Shown piece by piece: positions 43,822 to 52,649 of a stretch of 64,000 bases of DNA. Position numbers and translations under genes: made by a program. Below the pieces are notes generated by a model. That model was given only the letters and a program-made list of their open reading frames with translations, was not told where the DNA came from and made no database searches. Position 1 is the first letter of the stretch. The number at the start of each line of letters is the position of its first letter. Origin of the DNA: Bacteroidales bacterium UBA5429 (GTDB lineage: Bacteria > Bacteroidota > Bacteroidia > Bacteroidales > WCHB1-69); the NCBI GenBank assembly GCA_002427605.1, contig DIRT01000003.1:33584-97583 (forward strand). The letters are read 5' to 3'.

Positions 43822-44415
43822 ATGAGTAAATTGATCCATTTTAATTTTTTAAACTATTTTCCTGGTATTTACGGGGATCGTAGTGAGATTGTAAAAAAAA
43901 TGGAGGATTTACATTACCGTTTTCCGGCATCTTCAGTTGTAAATTTGTTTTATTTGAGGATATTACAGGATTATAAGTTAAAAGATTTTGAAAAAAAGAA
44001 ATCAAAATTACTTCTCACTTTGCCTCATCGGGCTACACTACTCAGAATGCAGGTAGAGTTACCCAAATTCCAGGATGAAATTTTGCAAAATGTGCAGAAG
44101 ATTAAACCGACACCTCCCATCCAACAAACCCGATCGGAAGAGCATCAGGAAATCGATTCACTGATTACACAATTTACGCAAAATCCTCCGAAAATGATCT
44201 TTTCACCTGAACGTCATGATGCCAGCATAAATTTTGAAACCAATCCGAATGATGAGAGATTTGAACCCATAAGTGAAACATTAGCAATTATTTACGCTGA
44301 ACAAGGGTATACTGGAAAGGCTGTAAAAATGTTTAAAAAATTGGGCTTGCTTTTTCCAGAAAAAAGTAGTTATTTTGCAGACCAAATAAAAAAGATTAAA
44401 AATAAAGACAATTAA
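43822..44415 (+). CDS. TPR-like protein of unknown function
   Basis: 197 residues, no signal peptide. The C-terminus SETLAIIYAEQGYTGKAVKMFKKLGLLFPEKSSYFADQI is one TPR-like helical pair of a kind found in many Bacteroidota proteins; the N-terminal 80 residues are helical and the middle (100-150) is Pro/Gln-rich and probably disordered. Starts 4 bases after the lptE-like stop and ends 23 bases before secG. I recognise no family with known function; position suggests envelope or secretion support. Confidence 0.7.
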   Translation: MSKLIHFNFLNYFPGIYGDRSEIVKKMEDLHYRFPASSVVNLFYLRILQDYKLKDFEKKKSKLLLTLPHRATLLRMQVELPKFQDEILQNVQKIKPTPPIQQTRSEEHQEIDSLITQFTQNPPKMIFSPERHDASINFETNPNDERFEPISETLAIIYAEQGYTGKAVKMFKKLGLLFPEKSSYFADQIKKIKNKDN

Positions 44416-44438
44416 TTAATAAAAACTGACCTATTATT

Positions 44439-44726
44439 ATGATAACTCTACTTGTTATTATTATTATTTTAGCCAGCCTCTTATTAGGCTTCATTATTCT
44501 TATTCAAAACTCTAAAGGTGGTGGTTTGGCTTCCAATTTTGCAGGACAAAACCAAGTATTGGGAGTTAAAAGAACAACAGACTTCTTAGAAAAAGCAACC
44601 TGGACTATTGCTGCAGTGATTATGGTTTTATGTATGACCATAGCAATTATTGTAAGAAACGAAGCAAAAAGTTTGAGACCTCCTATTCAAGATACTGAGC
44701 AAACTGAAGAAGTTCCTCAGAATTAA
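44439..44726 (+). CDS. secG: Preprotein translocase subunit SecG
   Basis: 95 residues with the two SecG membrane helices (LLVIIIILASLLLGFIILIQ and WTIAAVIMVLCMTIAIIV) and the conserved cytoplasmic loop NSKGGGLASNFAGQNQVLGVKRTTDFLEKATW. Part of the SecYEG channel. A short acidic tail follows. Confidence 0.95.
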   Translation: MITLLVIIIILASLLLGFIILIQNSKGGGLASNFAGQNQVLGVKRTTDFLEKATWTIAAVIMVLCMTIAIIVRNEAKSLRPPIQDTEQTEEVPQN

Positions 44727-44796
44727 GAATTGATGGTTTTGATTTCTTATTCTAATAAGATAGGTTCGTTCCCTTCCCATTTTGACTTGATTTAAT

Positions 44797-45711
44797 ATGC
44801 GAAAGCTGCTTCCCTATTTGGCGATTTTTATGTCAATGCTATTTTGGGGATCTTCTTTTGTGTTGACTAAATACTTACTGGATTCCTTTCCACCCATTTC
44901 GGTTATTTTCTTTAGATTGTTTCTCTCCTCTGTTATCTTTGTGATAATGGGGCTTTTTGTATACAAGAAAAAGTTTTTTATACCTAAATCTGTTTGGGGT
45001 CTCTTTGTTGTACTCTCTTTGTTTGAACCTGTTATCTATTTTATTTTTGAAACGTACAGCTTGAAATGGTCTGATCCTTCCGTGGTCTCTGTAATTATTT
45101 CAACTATTCCTCTTTTCATAGCTGTAGTCGCTTACTATTTTTTGAAAGAAAAACTGACTCGAATCAATTTTATTGGCGCTGCAATATCGGTTGTGGGGAT
45201 TTTGATTATGCTTTTTCCCTCTTTGATGAGTGCCAATATGAATCTTTTAGGGATTCTCTTTGCTTTTGGTGCTGTATTAAGTGCTGTTGGCTACAATTAT
45301 GTATTGCAGAAAATTCCTTCTGAATATCCGCCTCTATTGGTTATTACCTGGCAAAATTTGATCGCCTTGATTATATTTACACCATTGCTATTCCTAACCA
45401 ACTCTTCTCAGGCATTATCGGCTCAATTTCAAAATCTTTTTGTACCCTCTAATCTGATCCCGTTACTTCTTTTGGCTGTTTTCTGTTCTTCTTTTGCCTT
45501 TATGTTTTATCTTTATGCATTGCGACTTATTGGAACGGTCAGAACCAGTATCTTTTCTAATCTTATTCCTGCAGTTACTGCCGTTCTCTCATTTGCTTGG
45601 TTAAGTGAGCAAATTACCTGGAATAAAGTGTTGGGAATCCTTGTTGTATTATTGGGGATCACTTTAGTTCAGATGAAAAACGAAGCCCGTAAAGCATCCC
45701 CAGCCGCATAA
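44797..45711 (+). CDS. EamA-family transporter (DMT superfamily)
   Basis: 304 residues with ten membrane helices in two EamA repeats (MLFWGSSFVLTKYLLDSFPPISVIFFRLF; FGAVLSAVGYNYVLQKIP). Drug/metabolite transporters export amino acids, nucleotides or drugs; the substrate here cannot be told. Own unit between secG and clpB. Confidence 0.9.
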   Translation: MRKLLPYLAIFMSMLFWGSSFVLTKYLLDSFPPISVIFFRLFLSSVIFVIMGLFVYKKKFFIPKSVWGLFVVLSLFEPVIYFIFETYSLKWSDPSVVSVIISTIPLFIAVVAYYFLKEKLTRINFIGAAISVVGILIMLFPSLMSANMNLLGILFAFGAVLSAVGYNYVLQKIPSEYPPLLVITWQNLIALIIFTPLLFLTNSSQALSAQFQNLFVPSNLIPLLLLAVFCSSFAFMFYLYALRLIGTVRTSIFSNLIPAVTAVLSFAWLSEQITWNKVLGILVVLLGITLVQMKNEARKASPAA

Positions 45712-45812
45712 ATTCCTTATTTCTTAAATGACTGACAATTTGTCATTGATATGAGATGGCAAGCTCTTTGCATCATTATTGGTGTATAATATTTAATAAA
45801 GAAAGAAGGAAT

Positions 45813-48422
45813 ATGAATTTTAATAATTTAACGCTTAAAACACAAGAAGTAATTGCATTGGCTCAAATGAATGCGTTGAACGAAAAGCATCAACGGATTG
45901 ACAATTTGCATATCTTGAAAGCGCTGATTGGTATAGATCACAATGTGATCCCCTATTTGATTAAAAAGATGGATGCAAATCCCAAAATGATTTTGCAAGT
46001 GGTTGAAAAACAATTGCAAACAATTCCTAAAGGAACCGGGGATGACCTCTTTTTATCAAACTCCTTTCATACTGCATTGCAAAAAGCTGTTGCTTTCAGT
46101 CATGAGTTAGGAGATGAGTTTGTCTCTTTGGAACATCTTTTTTATGGGGTTTTTATGGCGAATGATGAAGCCTCTAAAATCTTGAAAGATGCCGGGATTA
46201 CAGAGAAAAATATCAAATCTGTGATTGAAGAGATGAGAAAGGGGAGTAAAGCGACTTCAGAGAGTGCAGAGGATAGCTATAATGCATTGAATAAGTACGC
46301 AACCAATCTCAATGAGGCTGCCCGTCAGGGTAAGCTGGATCCTGTAATTGGACGGGATGAAGAGATCCGTAGGGTACTTCAAATTTTATCGAGAAGAACA
46401 AAAAATAACCCGATCTTAATTGGAGAGGCGGGGGTGGGTAAAACTGCTATTGCAGAAGGATTGGCTCACCGTTTGGTAACAGGTGACATTCCGGAGAATT
46501 TGAAAACTAAAAAACTTTACTCACTGGATATGGGAGCGCTGATTGCCGGTGCGAAGTACAAAGGAGAGTTTGAAGAACGACTTAAAAATGTAATCAATGA
46601 AGTGATAGAATCGGATGGGGAGATTATCCTCTTTATCGATGAGATCCACACTTTGGTCGGAGCAGGAGCTACCGGTGAGGGTGCTATGGATGCTGCGAAT
46701 ATCTTAAAACCGGCTTTGGCAAGAGGTGAATTGAGATCAATAGGAGCAACAACATTGAATGAGTATCAGAAATATTTTGAGAAAGATAAGGCATTGGAGA
46801 GGAGATTTCAACCGGTTAGGATTGAAGAACCGGATAAATATTCGGCGATCTCCATTCTGAGAGGGTTGAAAGAACGCTACGAAAATCACCATCAGGTGAA
46901 AATTTTGGATGAAGCCATCATTGCGGCTGTTGAGCTTTCGCAAAGGTATATTACCGACCGTTTCTTGCCCGATAAAGCAATCGACTTGATCGATGAAGCA
47001 GCTTCTAAGTTAAAACTGGAGATCAATTCCATGCCTGAAGAGTTGGATGAACTGGAAAGAAAAATTAGACAGCTGGAGATTGAAAAAGAGGCGATTAAAA
47101 GTGAAAATGATGAAGTTAAGACTGAGTCACTCAACAGAACTCTTGCCGAATTGCAGGAAGAAAGAAATAGTCTCTACATGAAATGGAAATCCGAAAAAGA
47201 AGTAGTAGATCAGATTCAAAAGTTGAAAGTAGATATCGAACAATATAAATGGGAAGCTAACGAGCAGGAACGACAAGGAAATTATGGCAGAGTGGCGGAA
47301 CTGAGATATGGTTTGATTAAAACTGCTGAAAACAAGATTGAAGACCTGCAAGAAGAACTAAAGGAACTGCAAGTTTCAGGTGCTTTGATTGATGAAGAGG
47401 TGGATAGTGAAGATATTGCGGATGTAGTATCACGCTGGACAGGTATTCCTGTGACTAAAATGATGCAGAGTGAGAAAAATAAGCTGTTGCATCTGGAAGA
47501 GGAACTGCACAAAAGAGTGGTTGGACAAGATGAGGCAATTACTGCTGTTGCGGATGCCATCAGAAGAAATAAGGCAGGACTTCAGGATCCTAAAAGACCG
47601 ATCGGTTCCTTTATATTCATGGGAACAACCGGAGTAGGAAAGACAGAGCTGGCTAAAGCGTTGGCAGAGTATCTGTTTAATACTGAAGAAGCATTGATTA
47701 GACTGGATATGAGTGAGTTTCAGGAATCACACTCCATCTCTAAATTGATTGGTTCCCCTCCCGGATATGTCGGATATGATGAGGGTGGCATGCTCACAGA
47801 AAAGATTCGTCGTAAAAAATATGCCGTAATCCTTTTTGATGAAATTGAAAAAGCACATCCCGATATCTTTAATGTTTTGTTACAAGTGCTGGATGATGGT
47901 AGATTGACCGATAATAAAGGCAGAACAGCCGACTTTAAGAATACGATCATCATTATGACTTCCAACCTGGGATCTCCGATTATTCAAGAGCATTACTCAA
48001 ACTATACTGAGGCAAATAAAGAGGAGATCTTCGAAAAGAGCAAGGCGGAGGTAACTAACTTGCTGAAGAAGACATTACCACCTGAGTTTATCAACAGGAT
48101 TGATGAAATCGTAATGTTCCAGCCATTGTCCAAGAAAGAGATCAAGGAGATTATCAAATTGCAACTCAATGGGTTGAATGCATTGCTCGAAGAGCAAGGA
48201 ATTCGCGTACATTTTTCGAAATATGCTCTGGATCTGTTGGGAGAATTGGGTTATGATCCGATATATGGTGCCAGACCATTGAAGAGGGTGATTCAAAAGA
48301 AAATTCTGAATGAACTCTCTAAGGTGATCCTTTCCGGAGAGTATTCCCACGATCAAGTGATTCAGATTGACTGTTTTGGGGATGATCAATTCCAGATTTT
48401 CTGTGAGCCCAGAAAGGAATAA
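45813..48422 (+). CDS. clpB: ClpB disaggregase
   Basis: 869 residues. N-terminal Clp repeat domain (1-150), first AAA+ with GEAGVGKTAIAEGLA, coiled-coil middle domain (about 400-530), second AAA+ with GTTGVGKTELAKALAEYLF and the C-terminal D2-small domain (YDPIYGARPLKRVIQKKI). Rescues aggregated proteins with DnaK. The start is ATG 45813 (MNFNNLTLKTQEVIALAQ), which matches the family; an upstream in-frame ATG at 45756 adds 19 unrelated residues. A strong terminator follows 23 bases after the stop. Confidence 0.97.
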   Translation: MNFNNLTLKTQEVIALAQMNALNEKHQRIDNLHILKALIGIDHNVIPYLIKKMDANPKMILQVVEKQLQTIPKGTGDDLFLSNSFHTALQKAVAFSHELGDEFVSLEHLFYGVFMANDEASKILKDAGITEKNIKSVIEEMRKGSKATSESAEDSYNALNKYATNLNEAARQGKLDPVIGRDEEIRRVLQILSRRTKNNPILIGEAGVGKTAIAEGLAHRLVTGDIPENLKTKKLYSLDMGALIAGAKYKGEFEERLKNVINEVIESDGEIILFIDEIHTLVGAGATGEGAMDAANILKPALARGELRSIGATTLNEYQKYFEKDKALERRFQPVRIEEPDKYSAISILRGLKERYENHHQVKILDEAIIAAVELSQRYITDRFLPDKAIDLIDEAASKLKLEINSMPEELDELERKIRQLEIEKEAIKSENDEVKTESLNRTLAELQEERNSLYMKWKSEKEVVDQIQKLKVDIEQYKWEANEQERQGNYGRVAELRYGLIKTAENKIEDLQEELKELQVSGALIDEEVDSEDIADVVSRWTGIPVTKMMQSEKNKLLHLEEELHKRVVGQDEAITAVADAIRRNKAGLQDPKRPIGSFIFMGTTGVGKTELAKALAEYLFNTEEALIRLDMSEFQESHSISKLIGSPPGYVGYDEGGMLTEKIRRKKYAVILFDEIEKAHPDIFNVLLQVLDDGRLTDNKGRTADFKNTIIIMTSNLGSPIIQEHYSNYTEANKEEIFEKSKAEVTNLLKKTLPPEFINRIDEIVMFQPLSKKEIKEIIKLQLNGLNALLEEQGIRVHFSKYALDLLGELGYDPIYGARPLKRVIQKKILNELSKVILSGEYSHDQVIQIDCFGDDQFQIFCEPRKE

Positions 48423-48444
48423 TTAAGCTAAGGATTTGAACAGA

Positions 48445-48473
48445 GGGGGAACTTTGCTTCCCCCCCTTTTTTA
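48445..48473 (+). terminator. Rho-independent terminator after clpB
   Basis: GGGGGAA (48445-48451), loop CTTTGC, TTCCCCC (48458-48464), then a run of six T from 48467. Confidence 0.92.
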
Positions 48474-48559
48474 TTTAATCATAAAAAAAAGAAAAAAATA
48501 AAAATTATCCGGTTTAACATTTTTTAACGCGATATTAAAGATTCTAACTAAAATAGTGT

Positions 48560-48567
48560 TATTTTTG
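48560..48567 (+). promoter_or_regulatory. -7 box for gpsA
   Basis: TATTTTTG followed by CA, 29 bases before the ATG at 48597; supports that start. -33 box unclear. Confidence 0.5.
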
Positions 48568-48596
48568 CAACTCGGATAAAAATAAGCGGTTTAAGC

Positions 48597-49718
48597 ATGA
48601 TGAATGAGGAAAATTTAATAGAACTAAACGAAGAAAATAACATAGAGGAAAACGATCAAAATGGGGGTGAAGAGCAGGAACTTGTTGAGATAGAGTGTGT
48701 TCCAAGAAGAAGAAAAGGAAAGTTAAGATATCGGGTCGGAATTATTGGTGGTGGAAGTTGGGCAACAGCGATAGCGAAAATTTTATCCGAAAATTTGAAG
48801 CATATCAACTGGTGGGTGAGAGAGCCGGAAATTGAAGAGGGAATCTCCAAATATGGGAATAATCCGCTCTATTTGAGTTCTGTACATTTTAATCACGGTG
48901 ATGTAAACATGAATAGAAATTTAAAATATGTGATTTCGAAGTCTGATTATATCGTTATTGTGACCCCTTCCGCCTTTTTATATGAAACCTTTTCAACTCT
49001 CCCTAAAACTGTTTTTAAAAAGAAAAAGATTATTTCTGCAGTGAAGGGAATTATTCCGGAAACCAATCAGTTGATAACTGATTATTTTAGAGAGTATTTT
49101 GAGGTACCGCTCTCTAACATGTCCCTGATTAGTGGTCCTTCTCATGCAGAGGAGATTGCGCAGGAGCGTTTGACTTTCCTAACCGCTGCTTCGGCGAATC
49201 CCGAATTGGCAGAGTTGGTTGCTAAGTTCTTTAAAACCAGATATGTAAGAACTACTACTTCCAATGATATGATGGGGATTGAGTTGTCAGTGACATTGAA
49301 AAATATTTATGCTTTGGGTGCAGGAATCTATTCCGGATTAGGATTTGGTGATAACTTCCTGGCTGCCTATATTGCCAATTGTGTTAAGGAGGTAGATGGG
49401 TTTGTAAACCATCTTTATCCCAATACAAATCGATACAGTTCCATTTCTGTTTATTTGGGAGACCTGTTGGTGACTTGCTATTCGTCTCACAGTAGAAACA
49501 GACTCTTTGGGAAAATGATTGGTCAAGGTTTCTCTGTTCGTACTGCACAAATCGAAATGCAAATGATTGCGGAAGGATATTATGCGACTCATTGTATTTA
49601 CCGATTGTGCAAACAAGTTGATTACCCGCTTCCTATTGTGGAAACCCTTCACGGTATTTTGTACGATAGAAATTCGGTTTCTATAGAAATGAATCGAATG
49701 GCAGAACATTTTATATAA
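48597..49718 (+). CDS. gpsA: Glycerol-3-phosphate dehydrogenase [NAD(P)+]
   Basis: 373 residues. Makes sn-glycerol 3-phosphate for phospholipids. NAD-binding GGGSWATA (51-58), Lys150 in SAVKG, and catalytic Lys235 in LSVTLKNIYALGAGI are present. The first 42 residues are an acidic, Asn/Glu-rich extension (MMNEENLIELNEEN) not found in the E. coli enzyme; the promoter position and lack of any internal ATG before the Rossmann fold support it as real. Ten bases before the fucosidase gene, so perhaps co-transcribed. Confidence 0.94.
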   Translation: MMNEENLIELNEENNIEENDQNGGEEQELVEIECVPRRRKGKLRYRVGIIGGGSWATAIAKILSENLKHINWWVREPEIEEGISKYGNNPLYLSSVHFNHGDVNMNRNLKYVISKSDYIVIVTPSAFLYETFSTLPKTVFKKKKIISAVKGIIPETNQLITDYFREYFEVPLSNMSLISGPSHAEEIAQERLTFLTAASANPELAELVAKFFKTRYVRTTTSNDMMGIELSVTLKNIYALGAGIYSGLGFGDNFLAAYIANCVKEVDGFVNHLYPNTNRYSSISVYLGDLLVTCYSSHSRNRLFGKMIGQGFSVRTAQIEMQMIAEGYYATHCIYRLCKQVDYPLPIVETLHGILYDRNSVSIEMNRMAEHFI

Positions 49719-49728
49719 TTTTTATACA

Positions 49729-51516
49729 ATGAAAAGAAGTTTTTTCTTTATTTTTATTTTGATCCCGGTTTGGCTCTTTTCACAAGTGCAACCCAATTGG
49801 GAATCGATTCAGGAAAGAGGCTATCCTCAATGGTTTGGAGATGCCAAATTGGGTATTTTTATTCACTGGGGACTTTATTCCGTGCCTTCCTACTCCGGTC
49901 CGGAACAATACGGAGAGTGGTATTATCGAGGATTGATGGTGAATGATACGGGCAGAGTGCAGTTCATGAAAAAAACTTATGGTGAGGATTTCAAATATGA
50001 GGATTTTGACCAACTTTTTAAAGCGGAACTTTTTGATCCCGATGAGTGGGCGCAGCTATTTAAAGATGCCGGAGCCAAATATGTGCTGTTGGTAACCAAA
50101 CATCATGATGGTTACTGTTTGTGGGATTCTCCTCAAAAGCCTGATTTCAACAGCGTTGTGGGTGGTCCGAAACGCAATATTGTAGAGGAGTTGACTCAGT
50201 CAGTAAGAGCTCAGGGATTGAAGATGGGTTTCTATTACTCTTTACCGGAGTGGCGTAATCCGCTTCACACCTGGTATGTGGATTCTCCGGATTCTATCGG
50301 AAACTACGTTGAAAATTATATGATTCCCCAGTTTAAAGAGTTAATCGGGAGATATAAACCTTCCGTGCTTTTTACAGATGGAGAATGGCTTAATACAGCT
50401 GAGCAATGGCATGCAAAAGAGTTGATTGCGTGGTATTACAACACCGTTGGACCAGAAGCGATTGTTAACGACCGATGGGGGAGTGGTGCCGATTACGGAT
50501 ACAAAACGCCGGAATACAGCTCCGGAATTACCGATACGACCCGTCCTTGGGCGGAATGTCGCGGTTTGGGACGCTCCTTTGGACTCAATCGCAATGAGCC
50601 GCTGTCGAACTATTTGACTTCTGAAGAGCTGATCCAGCATTTTGCCAAACTGGTGGCTGCCGGTGGTGGGATGACCTTGAATGTGGGACCTGCAGCAGAT
50701 GGGCAGATTCCTTTGTTACAGCAAGAACGCTTGCTCGATTTGGGTAATTGGTTGAAAATCAACGGAGATGCAATATATGGATCCAGACCTTACACCCACT
50801 TTTATGAAACTAAGGGTGTGGAATTGATTCGAATCGATCCGCAAATCAATTTCAATTGGGTGAGAAATGCACCGGATAAAGCGTTGACCTACGATCATTT
50901 TCAGATTCGATGGGAAGGGAAACTGTTGGCTCCTGTTTCAGGAGAGTACATTTTTGAAGCTAAAGCGGATGAATTTATGACGCTTTGGATCGACGGGAAG
51001 AAGATCTTTTCAAATTGGGTATCAGCAGAAAATTCTGACAGTAATGCTCAGGAAGCAGCGGATGCACAGGCTTTAAAAGGAACCATTCGTTTGGAAAAAG
51101 GAAAACAGTACGATATCAAGATTGAATATGAGGAGAAAACCCATGAAGCCAGAGCGACTCTCTACTGGAGTTATCCGAATCAGGAGAAACAGGTGATTCC
51201 AGGTCAATATTTCCAAACTCCGGAGAGTGCCGGTTCGCAACCCGGATTGTTGGGGGTTTATACCTGCGAAAAGCCCTATATTGCTTACACAACCCAACCC
51301 GGTAAATTGTATGCTATTACTTTGGAATTTCCTGATAATCAATTGGTTCTCCCTGTTGAAAAGCCAAAAGAAAATGCCAAAGTTCGATTTTTAGACCTCA
51401 AAAAAATGGAATTGCCCTGGAAATATGTCAACAATCAGCTCATTATTGATACTTCCGGAATTCCCTTTTCTGCCATTCAATCGAAAGGAGCCTGGGTTTT
51501 TGAAATTGAGATATAA
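49729..51516 (+). CDS. Alpha-L-fucosidase (GH29) with PA14 domain
   Basis: 595 residues. Signal peptide FFFIFILIPVWLFSQ; GH29 catalytic barrel about 25-340 with FGIFIHWGLYSVPSY-like LGIFIHWG, KYVLLVTKHHDGYCLW, and nucleophile Asp217 in VLFTDGEW; then a PA14 domain at about 365-480 (QIRWEGKLLAPVSGEYIFEAKADEFMTLWIDGKKI), usually carbohydrate-binding, and a small C-terminal domain. Removes fucose from host or algal glycans, in the periplasm or on the surface. No SusC/D pair is adjacent, so it is not in a full polysaccharide utilisation locus here. Confidence 0.94.
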   Translation: MKRSFFFIFILIPVWLFSQVQPNWESIQERGYPQWFGDAKLGIFIHWGLYSVPSYSGPEQYGEWYYRGLMVNDTGRVQFMKKTYGEDFKYEDFDQLFKAELFDPDEWAQLFKDAGAKYVLLVTKHHDGYCLWDSPQKPDFNSVVGGPKRNIVEELTQSVRAQGLKMGFYYSLPEWRNPLHTWYVDSPDSIGNYVENYMIPQFKELIGRYKPSVLFTDGEWLNTAEQWHAKELIAWYYNTVGPEAIVNDRWGSGADYGYKTPEYSSGITDTTRPWAECRGLGRSFGLNRNEPLSNYLTSEELIQHFAKLVAAGGGMTLNVGPAADGQIPLLQQERLLDLGNWLKINGDAIYGSRPYTHFYETKGVELIRIDPQINFNWVRNAPDKALTYDHFQIRWEGKLLAPVSGEYIFEAKADEFMTLWIDGKKIFSNWVSAENSDSNAQEAADAQALKGTIRLEKGKQYDIKIEYEEKTHEARATLYWSYPNQEKQVIPGQYFQTPESAGSQPGLLGVYTCEKPYIAYTTQPGKLYAITLEFPDNQLVLPVEKPKENAKVRFLDLKKMELPWKYVNNQLIIDTSGIPFSAIQSKGAWVFEIEI

Positions 51517-51570
51517 CAAAAGGACAATAATTAGCGTTATTGATAAGAGAAATCTGTAAATAATTACATT

Positions 51571-52194
51571 ATGATGTCTAAGAGTTTTCGTAAAATTGCC
51601 TTATTGTTACTCCTTTTCATAGGTGTAACCTCTTCATTATCAGCTTCTTCTTCTTTTTTAAATAAAAATAAAAGGGGGGCAGAAAGTTTCTCACTGGGCC
51701 CAAAAGCATCGCTCCACTTCAACCGGATCCACTTCAATGAAAATTTCAGATCCTCATTTGAACCGGGCTTCGAATTAGGATTGTTTATGAGAGTAGGTAA
51801 TCGGTTTTACTTTCAGCCGGAGTTACTTTACTCTTTCCGATCTTTCGATTATAACCTCATGCTGGACGAGATCAACACCAATATAGAAGCGCAAAGCCAT
51901 TATGTGGTTCTGCCTCTTGGAGTGGGTATTAAGATTTTAAACGGCATGGATTCCAATCTCAGGATTTTTGGCGGTGCCAAGCTGGGCTATAGAATTTCCA
52001 CTAATAGTGAGTATGTTGAACAGTTGATGAATCCGCTGGAAATCGGCTATGAAGTAGGTTTTGGTATTGATATTTGGCGCCTTACATTGGATTTTGGCTA
52101 TAATGCCTTCTATTCAAAACCTGAAAGAAAAGAAATATCCGACGGTGCTATCTGCCAATCGGTTTATAATCTGGGAATAGGATTTAAATTTTGA
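51571..52194 (+). CDS. Porin-family outer-membrane beta-barrel protein
   Basis: 207 residues. Signal peptide (IALLLLLFIGVTSSLSASS), then a barrel: SLGPKASLHFNRIHF, GFELGLFMRVGNRFYFQPELLYSFRSFDYN, YVVLPLGVGIKIL, LRIFGGAKLGYRIST, ending NLGIGFKF. Matches the PorT/OmpX-like 'outer membrane beta-barrel' family with no assigned role. Its stop codon TGA merges directly with a GATTTCG heptamer pair. Confidence 0.82.
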   Translation: MMSKSFRKIALLLLLFIGVTSSLSASSSFLNKNKRGAESFSLGPKASLHFNRIHFNENFRSSFEPGFELGLFMRVGNRFYFQPELLYSFRSFDYNLMLDEINTNIEAQSHYVVLPLGVGIKILNGMDSNLRIFGGAKLGYRISTNSEYVEQLMNPLEIGYEVGFGIDIWRLTLDFGYNAFYSKPERKEISDGAICQSVYNLGIGFKF

Positions 52195-52212
52195 TTTCGG
52201 ATTTCGGATTAC
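52193..52212. repeat. Heptamer array GATTTCG starting at a stop codon
   Basis: GATTTCG twice then GATTACA; the first unit shares GA with the TGA stop of the porin-like gene. Confidence 0.75.
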
Positions 52213-52233
52213 ATTTTTAAAATTTATATTTTA

Positions 52234-52255
52234 GAGACAGGGCATGCCCTGTCTC
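52234..52255. repeat. Perfect 22-bp palindrome GAGACAGGGCA/TGCCCTGTCTC
   Basis: Self-complementary without mismatch; outer bases GAGAC shared with palindromes at 10003-10028 and 57826-57851. Confidence 0.9.
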
Positions 52256-52382
52256 CGTTGGCATTTTATCGATAAAACAACCTATGTGCCAAATTTTTAT
52301 GAGTTTTTTTTGATTGTATTTATTTGAATGTCAGAATATTATATTCCAAAATCCAAAATTCATAATTGTCCACAATTTTTCC

Positions 52383-52478
52383 AAAAGGTATAATATTCCA
52401 GAGTGGGGAAATAAATTTGCAAAAAGGAAAGCTTGTCCTGCCCCCCAATTATTTAAAATCCCAAATAAGAAATAAGAA
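52383..52478. repeat. Dispersed hairpin repeat, copy 2
   Basis: Partner of 9876-9976: ends conserved, middle diverged. Ends in two AAATAAG units (52463-52476). Confidence 0.8.
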
Positions 52479-52484
52479 TCTTTT

Positions 52485-52505
52485 AAAGTCGAAAGTCGAA
52501 AGTCG
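52485..52505. repeat. Heptamer array AAAGTCG x3
   Basis: Three perfect 7-base units, then AAATT. Confidence 0.9.
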
Positions 52506-52577
52506 AAATTTTTTGAAGTATAAAATAAAAAGTTAGAAATATAAAAATATAATTATCTAATAATCAAAATGATATAA

Positions 52578-52612
52578 TAATTCTAAATTCTAAAATCTAA
52601 ATTCTAAATTTA
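52578..52612. repeat. Heptamer array TTCTAAA, identical to 8191-8225
   Basis: TTCTAAA, TTCTAAA, ATCTAAA, TTCTAAA; 35 bases identical (opposite strand) to the array inside the PqqD operon. Confidence 0.9.
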
Positions 52613-52616
52613 AGAT

Positions 52617-52644
52617 TCCGAAATCCGAAATCCGAAATCCGAAA
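52617..52644. repeat. Heptamer array TCCGAAA x4
   Basis: Four perfect units ending five bases before the stop of the leftward AlaDH-like gene. A pair of the same unit lies at 10044-10057, and its reverse complement (GATTTCG type) at 57728-57748. Confidence 0.92.
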
Positions 52645-52649
52645 TCGTT

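Larger units (their letters stand above)
52195..52649. other. Repeat island, no genes
   Basis: 455 bases between convergent genes filled with repeats: palindrome 52234-52255; TCCAAAA units 52345-52365; dispersed hairpin repeat 52383-52478; AAAGTCG x3 at 52485-52505; TTCTAAA array 52578-52612; TCCGAAA x4 at 52617-52644. No ORF or RNA gene recognised. Confidence 0.85.

Noticed and set aside
52617..52644. Short tandem array as a CRISPR
   Set aside because: Units are seven bases and directly adjacent, with no spacers and no cas genes in the window.
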